A stretch of DNA of 64,000 bases from Prorocentrum cordatum (taxonomy: Eukaryota > Sar > Dinophyceae > Prorocentrales > Prorocentraceae). Shown piece by piece: positions 50,974-61,621 of the stretch. A model generated the notes under the pieces. It searched no databases. It was not told the origin of the DNA and worked only from the letters and a program-made list of their open reading frames with translations. The position numbers and the translations under genes were made by a program. Location: the NCBI GenBank assembly GCA_963575745.1, contig CAUYUJ010017856.1, positions 86,773 to 150,772 of the forward strand. The letters are read 5' to 3'. Every line of letters begins with the position of its first letter. The first letter of the stretch is position 1.

Positions 50974-51226
50974 TGCGTGCCGCCAAGGCTGGGCCTCGGG
51001 CCCGGACCCGGCCGCAACAGCAGCGACGGCGGCCTCGGAGGCGCCACCGGGGGCCGCCTCCCGCCGGTGGACGCGACGGGGATGCCTGCGCAGCTGGACG
51101 ACGATCAAGGCCTTGGCATCGCTCGGACGTTTTTTGTTTTTTATTGTTTGTTTTTTTTGTTTTTAGAACATACTTATTTATTTATTTTTTTGTCTTTTTG
51201 TTTTGTTTTGAGTTTTGCCCCGCAAG

Positions 51227-51422
51227 GGCCATCGAGGAGCATTTTGGATCATCTTGCGAAGCGTGCGCGCACGAGGCCGAAACGTGCACGGGGAGTGGAC
51301 GTCCGAGCGATGGCGAGAGGCGGGAGTGCCGGTGGGAGCGCCGCGAGTCACGGATCGGTCTCGGAGCGTGCCCCTTCCGAGGTGGGCAGCCACTGCTCCT
51401 CCTCGGATCCCAGCGACAGCAG
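51227..51422 (+). CDS. CCCH zinc-finger protein gene, upstream exon
   Basis: The exon follows a long T-rich tract and CCCCGCAAG (AG at 51225-51226). It encodes PSRSILDHLAKRARTRPKRA, then VDVRAMARGG and a Ser-rich segment (APSEVGSHCSSSDPSDS). It ends ...GACAGCAG|GTGG with two bases of a codon, which exactly fits the downstream exon. An in-frame ATG at 51310 could also be the start. The first 13 residues are conserved at 38.3 kb with synonymous changes, which argues that it is translated. Further upstream exons are not identified; the 50.5-51.2 kb frame is interrupted by a family H element. Confidence 0.6.
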
Positions 51423-51980
51423 GTGGTCAGGGGGGGAGAAGGTACCCGTAAGTCGGGCATGGCCAGGGCCCCGGGTAAGGGGACCCGGTTCGTGGTAGGG
51501 CCCCGGAGCCTTCGAGTTGGACAGAATCACTAAACCAGGTTTGCCATAGCTGGTGCTTTTTCGGGTGGCGGCAGTTCCGGTCAGTGGAAATGGGATGGGG
51601 GGGCGCCCCCGGTACAGATCACTAAACCGGGTTCCACTAAACCCAGTTCTACCAACGCCCGATTTAAGTCGGGCGTGTCCCTCTACAGGGGGAGCATTCG
51701 AGAATAGTAAAAAAATGATCAGGGGACGATTTTGCGATTCTGTTCGGATGATTCTGGGGTATTTTTGTTGGAGTTTTTTTTTTTGCGTCCACAATCCGCC
51801 TGTGGGGGGACATGCCCGACCTAAAGGTACCCGTACCGCCACCCTTGCCTCGCTTTCCTCTTCTTGGGCCTCTTGGGAGGCCGTCGTCGCCACCGCTGGA
51901 TTCGCCTCGAAGTTCTGGTCAGAACGCTCCCTGGGAGAGGTCCGGTGAGCAGTGACACCAGGACCTTTTGGTCTCCCCAG
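51423..51980 (+). other. Putative 558-nt intron carrying a family C element
   Basis: Borders are AG|GTGGTCAGG and CTCCCCAG|GTGGGGGC, so AGGTGG is present at both ends, like a short direct duplication. Removal joins codon AG|G and keeps the frame. The family C element at 51663-51825 lies inside. Alternative donors (GTACCC at 51442, GTAAGT at 51448) would not be in phase with the next exon. Confidence 0.5.
51663..51825. mobile_element. Family C element, copy 2
   Basis: 163 bp; ends TTTAAGTCGGGCGTGTCCCT and (reverse) TTTAGGTCGGGCATGTCCCC. The interior has GGGGACGATTTTGCGATTC and a T-run, as in the other copies. No clear target duplication, so it is older or has eroded flanks. Confidence 0.82.
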
Positions 51981-52482
51981 GTGGGGGCTCAGCGATTGCA
52001 GCGAGTACGAGAACAGCGGCAGTTCGGCGTCGGGCAGCTCCCACTCCGAGAGCCACGGCTCCCTGCTTGCGGCGGAGAGCGAGGTCGTCGAGCAGCAGGA
52101 TGCCGAGTGGCTGAAGGGCAATGAGGCTCAGCACGCCGCCGGGACCTGTAGGCCGTGCCTCTACCACAAGACGAAGGCGGGCTGTGCGAATGGCCGCGCC
52201 TGCAGGTACTGCCACCTGCCGCACGCGGCCAAGCGCAGGGCGCGACCGAGGGAGGCCGACGGGGTGCGCTGCAAGCAGCTGGTCGCGAAGCTAGACGGCA
52301 GGGGCGAAGGTGACGTGGATGCCGTGTCGGACTTGGTCGATGCCTGCGGCCGGAGCCGGTGGCATATGCGCAGCGTCTGCCGGGAGAGGCACCAGCAGCA
52401 GGGCCCCCCGGGGGCGGAGCCCGGCGGGCCGGCGGAGGCCGCCGCGGGCGAGACGCCGCAGCAGCGACTGAGCCGCGGTTAG
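51981..52482 (+). CDS. CCCH zinc-finger protein gene, 3' exon
   Basis: Starts after a pyrimidine-rich CTCCCCAG and reads WGLSDCSEYENSGSSASGSS, Ser-rich and acidic, then a zinc finger at 52156-52215: C-x8-C-x5-C-x3-H in CLYHKTKAGC...CRYCH, preceded by HAAGTCRPC and followed by HLPHAAKRRARPRE. The remaining ~80 residues are Arg/Gly/Ala-rich, ending in TAG at 52480-52482. CCCH fingers bind RNA in known families, so an RNA-binding or post-transcriptional role is plausible by family only. The phase matches the upstream exon at 51227. Family C elements flank it on both sides. Confidence 0.7.
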
Positions 52483-52534
52483 ACGCTCGCTCGCGGCTCC
52501 GTGGGGAGCGGGGAGGGGGGGAGCACGGGAAGGG

Positions 52535-52609
52535 TCGAGTCGGGCCTGTCCCTCCACAGGAGGAAGACTCCCACATGGTCACAGCACAGTCCGGGGACGA
52601 TGTCTTGGA

Positions 52610-52653
<44 letters not shown>

Positions 52654-52742
52654 CAAGAATACGATCTGGAGTATTATTTGGGGTGTGCTTTTGTGGTCCG
52701 CTTCGCCCAAGACCCGCCTGCGGGGGGACGTGCCCGACCTGA
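52535..52742. mobile_element. Family C element, copy 3
   Basis: 208 bp with ends TCGAGTCGGGCCTGTCCCTC and (reverse) TCAGGTCGGGCACGTCCCCC and an internal run of about 42 T. It is flanked by GGGAAGGG (52527-52534) and GGGAAAGGG (52743-52751), an 8-9-bp duplication differing by one A. Confidence 0.83.
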
Positions 52743-52999
52743 GGGAAAGGGGGAGCGACCAGGCCATGGCCAGACGGGCGGAGCTGCCCGAGCGGTCCAT
52801 GGGGGGGGCGCCAGGCCCGGATCTTCGCGGCAGAGCTGCCGCCGCCGCGTTGCGCGGAGACCTTCCAGGGCAGGCCCGCCCGTCCCGGCGCCTTTCGGCC
52901 ACGAGGACTTGAAATGGCTTGGGGGTATGAGGCGCGTGGCCTCTGCTGGCGCTGCCGAGTCAAGGCGAGAAGTTCCGCTTGCACCCGAGATGGGCAGAC
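52743..52999. other. Unique segment between two family C copies
   Basis: GC-rich, no recognised gene. A frame encodes Arg/Ala-rich sequence without motifs. Confidence 0.4.
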
Positions 53000-53102
53000 T
53001 TCAGCCGCGCGTGTCCCTCCACAGGAGGAAGAGTCACAAATAAGAGAACAATAGCCTGGGGACGATTTTGCGTTGAGCATTTCTGGAGTATTTCCTGAGC
53101 AT

Positions 53103-54121
<1,019 letters not shown>

Positions 54122-54205
<84 letters not shown>

Positions 54206-54221
54206 TGTCATTGTTGTTGTT

Positions 54222-54256
<35 letters not shown>

Positions 54257-54268
54257 CTTGTTGTTGTT
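54122..54268. repeat. (TTG)n/(GTC)n/(TTG)n array
   Basis: TTG, then GTC, then TTG arrays, followed by GAACTCTCATTTCTGAAGAA, a start motif of R1. Confidence 0.95.
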
Positions 54269-54424
54269 GAACTCTCATTTCTGAAGAATAATTATTGTTG
54301 ATCCCCCCCGCCGGTGCACGCTGTTTTTTCTCAGTCAAAGTGCGCCCCTCGACGCTCGCACCCTGTTTTTTGACGGGGGAAGTCTTGATCCTCAAACTGC
54401 GTTGTTGCCCCCCCGGATTACAAC

Positions 54425-54624
54425 AACAACGGCTCCCGCCTGAGACTTCCTCACAATTTACTCATGACCCCCGCTCCCGCCTGAGACTTCCTCACAATTT
54501 ACTCAGGATCGGCGCTCACGCTTGAGACTTCCTCGCAATTTACTCAGGACCCCCGCTCCCGCCTGAGACTTCCGCACGATTTACTAAAGGAACGGCGCTC
54601 CCGCTTGGGACTTCCCGCACAACT
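54425..54624. repeat. ~48-bp tandem units GCTCCCGCCTGAGACTTCCT
   Basis: About five units, each ending CACAATTTACTCAGGA or a variant. Confidence 0.85.
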
Positions 54625-54894
54625 GAGCTACGTTGAACTCCCATAGCGGCGCTCCCGCCTGGGACCTCCTTCAAACTCTCACTCCTGAAGAATAATGATT
54701 GTTCTCATACGCACCTCTCCGAGGGAATAAAGCTCGGAGGCTATTAATGCGTACGCGCGGAGCTACGTTGAACTCTCATAACGGCGCTCCCGCCTGGGAC
54801 CTCCTTCGAACTCTCACTCCTGAAAAATAATTATTGTTCTCGTACGCGCCTCTCCGAGGGAATAGAGCTCAGAGGCGATTAGTGCGTACGCGCG
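54625..54894. repeat. Two 135-bp tandem units
   Basis: GAGCTACGTTGAACTC starts at 54625 and 54760. Each unit includes CTGAA(G/A)AATAAT(T/G)ATTGTT as in R1 and ends with a potential stem formed by GTACGCGCCTCT and AGAGGCG...GCGTACGCGC. Confidence 0.85.
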
Positions 54895-55434
54895 GCCCCG
54901 CGGCCCCGCGCGGCCGCGTCCGGGATTTTTCCGGCCGTTTCGCTTGGGACATCCTTGGAATTTTGAAAATCGGTGGCACCCCTCACGCAGATCGCGACGT
55001 CATGGTCATGGCGCTTCGTTATTGTATATAGCTGATCACCTTTCCCGCACGCGTGAATCCCAGCAGTGTGATTGATGACATCGGGCTCCGACTTCACCTC
55101 CCGCGGGGCCGCTGGGCAACAACATTGTCCACTGCTGTATTTCGCTTCCCTGCACGCAGTGACCCCAGCGTTATGGCTAATGAAATGGGGTTTCAGTGTG
55201 GATTGCCGCTGATATCTGCTTGCGACAAGTGAAATGGGGTCTCGCCGACAAGTGCCAGAGCTCGCTGCCTCTGATTGCGGGTTCGCCTCCCGCGCTTCTC
55301 CAATTATACGTGGCCGGGAAAAAGTATAACCCCCCAAGAAGGGTACGATCGAAAACGAAGAGGGCGGGTATCCAGGGTTTGGGTTATGCATAGTGAATGA
55401 CACGCGGGCAGATAGGAGCGAGCAGTCTTGTACT

Positions 55435-55463
55435 TGTTGCTGTTGTTGTTGTTGTTGTTGTTG

Positions 55464-55499
<36 letters not shown>

Positions 55500-55519
55500 T
55501 TGTTGTTGTTGTTGTTGTT

Positions 55520-55591
<72 letters not shown>

Positions 55592-55700
55592 TTGTTGTTG
55601 TTGTTGCTGTTCCTGTTGCTGCTGCTGTTGCTGCTGTTGTTATTGTTGTTGTTGTTGTTGTTGCTGCTGTTGCTGTTGTTGCTGTTGTGTGTGTGTGTGT
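55435..55700. repeat. (TTG)n/(TGC)n with ~70-nt poly(T) and (TG)n
   Basis: TTG and TGC arrays surround an uninterrupted T-run (about 55522-55590) and end in a short TG array. Confidence 0.95.
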
Positions 55701-55929
55701 GGGTGGCTGTCATTGACTTTTCGTCCAATGTCTGCCCGCAGGGGGGCCATGCCCGACCCAATGGCAGACGCTGGTCTCAGGGTGCACGTCCCTCGCTCGG
55801 CGTGACTGCTCCTGGCGGGCCTCGCCCTCTGCCGCTTTGCCACCTTCCCCCCTCTCCTGCCCGAGCGGGGCACGCTCGTGCTCGTGTTCGGCGCAGGGCC
55901 ACCGCGTGTGCCGCCGCGCGGGCGCGTGC

Positions 55930-56550
55930 GACGGCTCGTGGCCTCGGGAGCGCCCGCCCAGCGCAGGCTGCGGGGGCCCGCGGCAGCGGGGGCGCAGCTC
56001 GGGAGACGTGCCCCTGCGAGGGGTCGTGGCCTCGGGGGCGCGAACGTCTGGGGCCATCTCCAGGAGCTTTCGCGGCCTCGGGGGCGCGAGGCCGGCGTGC
56101 CCTGCACGCTGCACAGGATCGCGTCTTGGAGGGCGCGAGCCTCGTGGAGGCTGCGAGGAGTCTCGGCCGCAGAGGCGCGACGACCCTGGCGTACTTTGCA
56201 CGGGATCGTGCCCTCGGGGGCGCGAGCCTCTGGTGTAACCTGTGAGGGCTCTCGCGGCCCCGGGGGCACGGATCTCGTGTACTTTCTAGGAGGCATCCTG
56301 GCCTCTGAGGCGCGACTTTGGTGTAAGTTCGAAGGCATCGTGACCGCGGCGGCCCGAGTCTAGCAGTGTAAGGCTAGCAGTGCAATTTAGCGAGGGTCGT
56401 GGCCTCTGGGGTGCGGATCTGGTCGAATTTAGCGCCAGCGGGGCGCGAATTGGGTGCAGGTTGCACGGGATCGTGGCCTCGGGGGCGCGAGTCAGGTGTA
56501 GTTGAAAAGGGGTTCGGCCTCGGGGGCGGGACTCGAGGAACTTTTATGTG
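55930..56550. repeat. Degenerate ~60-bp minisatellite GTGGCCTCGGGGGCGCGA
   Basis: Ten or so units with GATCGTG(G/C)CCTCGGGGGCGC, then GAGCCTGGTGTA and TTTGCA-like parts. Open frames through it on both strands are long but show no domain. Confidence 0.75.
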
Positions 56551-56679
56551 TCCCAGGACTCCACAGGAATTCTAGACGCTTCGCGTATCCCCACCAGCCC
56601 ATCCAGAAACGATGTCCAGGCGAGTTGAGGTGATCAGGGAAGTGCGGCAGCAAAGAGGAGGACGGCCGAACCGTTCAAA

Positions 56680-56775
56680 GGAGTGAGGAGGAGAAGGAGG
56701 AGGTGGATGGATGTATGGATGGATGAGGGAGTGGGAAGAAGGAGGATGAATAGGATGAGGACGAGGCGGAGGAGA

Positions 56776-56808
<33 letters not shown>

Positions 56809-56875
56809 GGAGGAGGAGGAGGAAGAGAAGGAGTAGGAGCAGGAAGGCGGAACAGGAGGAGGAGGAGGAGGAGGG
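56680..56875. repeat. GGA-rich array with ATGGATG
   Basis: AGGAGGAGG and GGATGGATG units, low complexity. Confidence 0.9.
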
Positions 56876-56884
56876 CAAGCACAA

Positions 56885-57165
56885 GGGCCAGAGGTCTCTT
56901 GGATGCCCCTCGGAGCCTCTTGGAGTATCTCTTGGGCGATTCTTGGTGGCCTCTTGGGACGTCTTGTGGGTTTCTTGGCGATCCCTGGGGGCTCTTCGGG
57001 GTCTTGGGTGCCTCGGGGGGGGCCTCTTGGGGCCGCTTAGGGTCTTCTTGGGGGCCTCCTGGGGGCCTCTTGGGGGCCTCGTGGGGCCATCTTGGGGCCA
57101 TCTTGGGACCTCTTGGGGCCTCCTGGGCGCTTCTTGGGGCCATCTTGGAGGAGATCGGTCAACGA
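56885..57165. repeat. CTTGGGGGCC block
   Basis: Well-conserved units such as CCTCTTGGGGGCCTC and CCATCTTGGGGCC at 10-12-bp spacing, bounded at the left by a GGA array. Confidence 0.8.
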
Positions 57166-57169
57166 AGGG

Positions 57170-59550
57170 GGGTCCCTCAATGAAGGTCCCCCCCCAGGAG
57201 GCCAAAATGGGGCCCAAACCCTAGTAACACCAATGATTTTGGCTTCCTCGCCGAGGCCGTTTTGGACGCTCTAACTCCTTGCGGCGCCCCCCGTCCAGGT
57301 CCAGGGGAGGGGGCAGGGGGAGGGGTAAACCCCTCCCCGAAGGGGAAGAGGGAGGGGTGGAAGAGGAACCGCCTTAAACCACCGACGCCCAGAGGGCTGG
57401 TGGGATTCTGAGGATGTGATTCCCGGATGGTGGATGGTGGTTTTCGGGCTCCTTGCCCTCGCGCGGACAGTAGCACGTCACACATAAAACACAATCTGGA
57501 ACTATAACATTGGAGACTGGACACTGGAACTGCTGCAAGGTACAGGAACACCTCATCCACGCAGCATGGTGGCCCTCAAGGGGGCGGCTCTCAAAACAAA
57601 TCGGATTTTTACAGCAAGCGTTCTATTCAGCGTTTTGGGCATGTGCGTGTGTTTGTGTGCTTTGCACGCGGTGTTTTTGGTTCGTGTACATCTCAAGTCC
57701 GTGCTATTGTATACCTTTGTTTATGAGTTAACAGTGAACTCAATAATTCTGATCATTTTTCAGCATCATGCAGTTTCATCGATTCACTGATTTGACTTTC
57801 CAATCGAAGGCACCTTGTACTGAGTGGTTTGCGCGAGTTGTGTTTTTGTTGTTTCCTTTGAGATGCTTGCGCATTGACATGTGTGTTGGATTTGCCTGCG
57901 AAATTGATGAACATGCCTGTTGGACGTTTACGTCAAGTGATAACTCGAACTTCAGTGTCCATTATGCACTTGCGCCATTATTTGTTATTGCTTGCGGGTG
58001 TGTTGCCTCTGCGCCTTACTTGTTTTTTTGTTTACCGCAGTTTTGTTGTGCACCCGTGTTTGAATTGCAACATATGTCACTGCATCGAAACTTGTGTCAT
58101 TAACGTATTTTTCCGCTGGTCGAACAACGTACTTCTTGCCTAGGTTTGCAGCCTGCAGGCCTTGAGCGCAGAGCATGTTTTTCAAATCCTTATGGCAATT
58201 CGGGTGCTGGCCCCGCACGCCTGGTCGCGGCGGGCGCGTGCGGTGGGGGGACACGGAACGTGGCTCCAAGTCGTGTGCCGCCCCCCCGACCGAGCTTCGT
58301 GCAGTCGAGCGATCTCAACGGAGCTCCCCCTCCATCAGTTGGCGGAGGCGTTGGCGGCCCCGCTCACGGGCGACGGCGGAGGTGGTTCCGCTGCGCTCCA
58401 CCGTCTCCGTTTTCATATTAATTTCTCTTCGTTTTTGTGAGTGGGGCGGTAGAGATGCATGCCGTATCCTCCTCCGATGGTCCTTGACTGATTGCACGTC
58501 TTCTCTCGTAGGTCTGCCTGCTGGCGCCATTTCTGAGAGTTCTCGTCGTACTGTGTTTCACGCGCTTGCTCTGTGGCTGTGGTCGGCCCCAGCCAATGCA
58601 GAAAAGTCGCCCTGTTCGGGTACACTTCCCAGCCTTTCGAGTTTGAATCGGTGTTCGTGGACTCCCATTGGCTTTTGCGCAAGTTAGCACGTGGGAGCAG
58701 GTGAGCCGAAACAGGAGGTTAATCAGTCGTGCGTTAGTGCAGGGTCTCATCGTTCACGTTCATTCGTTGTTCTTCGCGGGCAAGCGCGTCTGCGAAATAT
58801 TATCTGTAGTTGCCTTGACTTGGGTGGAGGGCGGGGTACTCTGTCCGTCGCCTTGCCTCTGAAGGAGTCACAACGGCGAACATGGGGAACACCCGCCAGC
58901 CAAACCCCGGAACACTCGTGATGATTTTGGTGTCGTCGCTGGAATAGCTGGTTCGGTAGCAGGCTGTCGTAGCTGCCCTGGGCCAGCGCGCGGCGCAAGG
59001 GCACCAGGTTCAGCACGGGCTGGGCTAATTAGCCTGGCGAGCGCACGGCAACGCTGCAGAAGATCGGTACCGCTCTCGGAGAGAAGGTACAATGCGCGGT
59101 TGCGCTGAGTGAACACACAATCGCGATACACCGAGCCTGATCGAACCGAACAGAAACTGTCTGGCCTACCCCTAAAACGTGTGTGGGCACATTCTCTGGC
59201 GCAGGCTTACCTATCTTTGATTGGGCTCCCGAGGGGCGCCAGCCTGTACAGATGGTTTGTGCCCGAAGGCTCAAGCGCGGGGCATATCCGAGGCGGTTTG
59301 CTTCCGTGGCGCGAGGCTAGAGTTCGACTTGTGCTTCCTCGCAGTCGCAGGCAGTCAAGGAGTGCAGCCCCGTCAGTGTGGCCGATGGCCTTCTTTCCAC
59401 GAGCCCTAATGGACGGTATGATCGTAATTTTGCTGCGCGTTCAGACAATATTAACTTAAATGGATGGGTTGGATGCCCTCCCTCAACAGATTTTTCACGC
59501 GGTGCTACACTCAACGTGTGCTGTTTCAACCAGGGACCTATTTGATGTTT
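57170..59550. other. Lower-GC unique region, no gene recognised
   Basis: Composition is closer to balanced than elsewhere. Short overlapping open frames on both strands lack conserved motifs. A small hairpin (GAGGGG-TAAA-CCCCTC) is at about 57320-57335. It could be intergenic or intronic. Confidence 0.45.
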
Positions 59551-59555
59551 TAAGT

Positions 59556-59768
59556 ATGAGTTTGTCGTTCGTAGCACTGCTCCGGCTCCATTCAGCAGGC
59601 AGAACGAGGAGATGGAGGCATTGCTGCCCCGCTCTTGCTCTCAGACGTGAATAATCAATTCGTACTTCATGTGTCAATATTAGCTTGTCGTTGGTAGTAC
59701 TGTTCCGGCTCCATGCAGGACGAGGAGATGGAGATATTGATGCCCCGCTCTTTCTCTCAGACGTGAGC
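59556..59768. repeat. Two ~90-bp tandem units
   Basis: TTGTCGTTCGTAGCACTGCT (59562) and TTGTCGTTGGTAGTACTGTT (59685) begin units ending CCCCGCTCTT(G/T)CTCTCAGACG. Confidence 0.75.
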
Positions 59769-59869
59769 AGTCAAGGAGTTTAGTCCCGTCCGTGGTAGAG
59801 CCAGGCAGACAGACCCGCGTAATTTAAGCTCGGGGGGTCGCTGGGCTGGATGGATGCGCCACCGCCTGG

Positions 59870-60060
59870 CATCACTCAAGGAAAAAAAGAGGGCGTCAAG
59901 AAAGCCCATCATAGCCCTCAAAGAATCCCAGCGCCCATTCAGCCCAAGAAGGCTCCAGAGCCCCCAAGAGGATTCCAAAAGCCCTCCAAGAAACTCCCAA
60001 GAGGCCCCGAGAGCCCCAGACAGTCCCAGCAGCCCCAATGGTAGCCCCGGAAGGTCTCCA
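59870..60060. repeat. CCCAAGAGG block (reverse CTTGGG type)
   Basis: Units CCCAAGAAGGCTCCAGAGCC and CCCAAGAGGCCCCGAG; reverse orientation of the family seen at 56885. Confidence 0.6.
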
Positions 60061-60468
60061 AGACCCCCACTTCTTCCACGTCCTGTTCTTCGTATTCCTC
60101 CGTCACAGTTTTCCTCGTCGTCCTCATCCTTAGCGTCCTCCTTCTCGTCCTCCTTACTGTCCTTCTCATTGATGACCACGCGGTTTCAAGCGTTCTCTTT
60201 CTCCAGGGCGTCCTCCCGTCGCCCCTGTTCTCTCCCGCCTCGTCCTCGTTCTCCTCGTCATCCCCTCCTTCTCGAGATCCTCGTCTGTCTCCTCGTCCTC
60301 AACTCTCTCCCCCTCCTCCTCCTTATCCAGAAGCGGCGCTTTTCGTTCATATCCGATCAGGTGAGGCAGCCATCTCATCCAGTCGTGATGTTCTTGAAAG
60401 ACAAGAAGTTCTTGCCAGGCAAGAACACGAAAATGGATATATGACCAGTTTGGCCGTGCACGTCTGCG

Positions 60469-60687
60469 TTGTCCCATTGTTTTTCAGTGGGAGTAAAGCG
60501 TGTGCGAGTATGCGGGGGCAGCGTTCACTACCGCATCCTGGCGGAAACGCGAGATGAGTCCACTGGCTGCCGCGATGCCACACCAAAATGGGAAGGTGGT
60601 GGCAGGCCACCACACAGGAAGATTTGTGTGTACAGCATGGAAGACAATCGGTATTTGCCGTCGAGAAGCGAAGGACCTCTCATGTGA
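60469..60687 (+). CDS. Possible exon, unknown product
   Basis: A frame after TTGTTTTTCAG reads VGVKRVRVCGGSVHYRILAE, then RKICVYSMEDNRYLPSRS, and ends TGA at 60685-60687. The mixed composition and lack of repeats make it more gene-like than its surroundings, but no family is recognised and no second exon was found. Confidence 0.25.
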   Translation: MSHCFSVGVKRVRVCGGSVHYRILAETRDESTGCRDATPKWEGGGRPPHRKICVYSMEDNRYLPSRSEGPLM

Positions 60688-60869
60688 GCGATTGGAGGTA
60701 ATGCCCGAGTGACCCTCTGCTTGTCAGATAGAGTGCTGCTTCCTTCCAGGAAGCGAGGGCCCCAGCCCTGAAGCAGTTGACAAGGCACTGGTCCGCTGCT
60801 TCACCAGGGACATCTTCTTCCCGCGTGCAGATTCAGGTGATGCGATGCCGCAACACCGAACGAGGATGA

Positions 60870-61275
60870 TGGTTGCTGCTGAGGGTGATGATGATGCTGA
60901 TGCTGATGCTGATGCCGGTGCTGATGATGACGAGAAGGTTGGAGATCATGATGATGCTGATGCTGTTGATGATGATGTGGCTGCTGCTTATGATGATGAT
61001 GCTGATGACGCTGATAATGACTATGCTGGTGCTTAAGACGATGATTATGATGCTGATGATGACACCAATGATTGTACTGCTGCTGTTGATGATGATTCCG
61101 TTAAAGATGATATTGCTGCTGCTGATGACGATGAGGATGATGAAGATGATGAGGATTCGGATGCTGTTGCTGATGATGATGTTGATGATGATGCTTCAGA
61201 TCGTGTTGATGCTGTTGATGCTGTTGTTTTTGATGATGATGATGTTGATGCTGATGATTCCCCAATCAGATCTTG
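60870..61275. repeat. (GATGCT)n/(GATGAT)n array, first block
   Basis: GATGATGCTGATGCT words with occasional GTTGCT, GAGGAT and one GCTTAAGACG interruption. Confidence 0.93.
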
Positions 61276-61336
61276 CATCTGTAGGAGTCCTAGCGGATTC
61301 TTATGGTTATGTTAGGTTTGTCGCCGATTTTCGCTG

Positions 61337-61465
61337 CACGCCCGGGTGCCCGGGTGCCCGGGGGTGCCCGGGGCCCGGGTGCCTGGGGGTTGCCCGGGGG
61401 TGCCCGGGTGCCCGGGTGCCCGGGTGCCCGGGTGCCCGGGCGTGCCCAGGGATGCCCGGGGGTGC
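61337..61465. repeat. GCCCGGGT array
   Basis: GCCCGGGTGCCCGGGGGTG units of 8-10 bp; strongly self-complementary at CCCGGG. Confidence 0.92.
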
Positions 61466-61600
61466 CTTATAGCCCTATAGCTCTATAACCCAATAGCCCA
61501 ATAGCCCCATAGCCCTACAACTCTATCGCCCTATAGCTCTATAGCCCTATAGCTCAATAGCCCTATAGCCCTATAGCCCCCTAGCCCTATAGCCCGGATT
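61466..61600. repeat. AGCCCTATA 9-mer array, second locus
   Basis: About 15 units of AGCCCTATA and variants (AGCTCTATA, AGCCCAATA), then TTTTTCTCCGGTATCAT as at 46507-46680. Confidence 0.9.
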
Positions 61601-61621
61601 GTTTTTTTTTCTCCGGTATCA

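Noticed and set aside
51442-51453. GTAAGT at 51448 as the intron donor of the zinc-finger gene
   Set aside because: It is the best GT-type donor by sequence, but the exon would end in phase 0 while the next exon needs two carried bases; AG|GTGG at 51422 fits.
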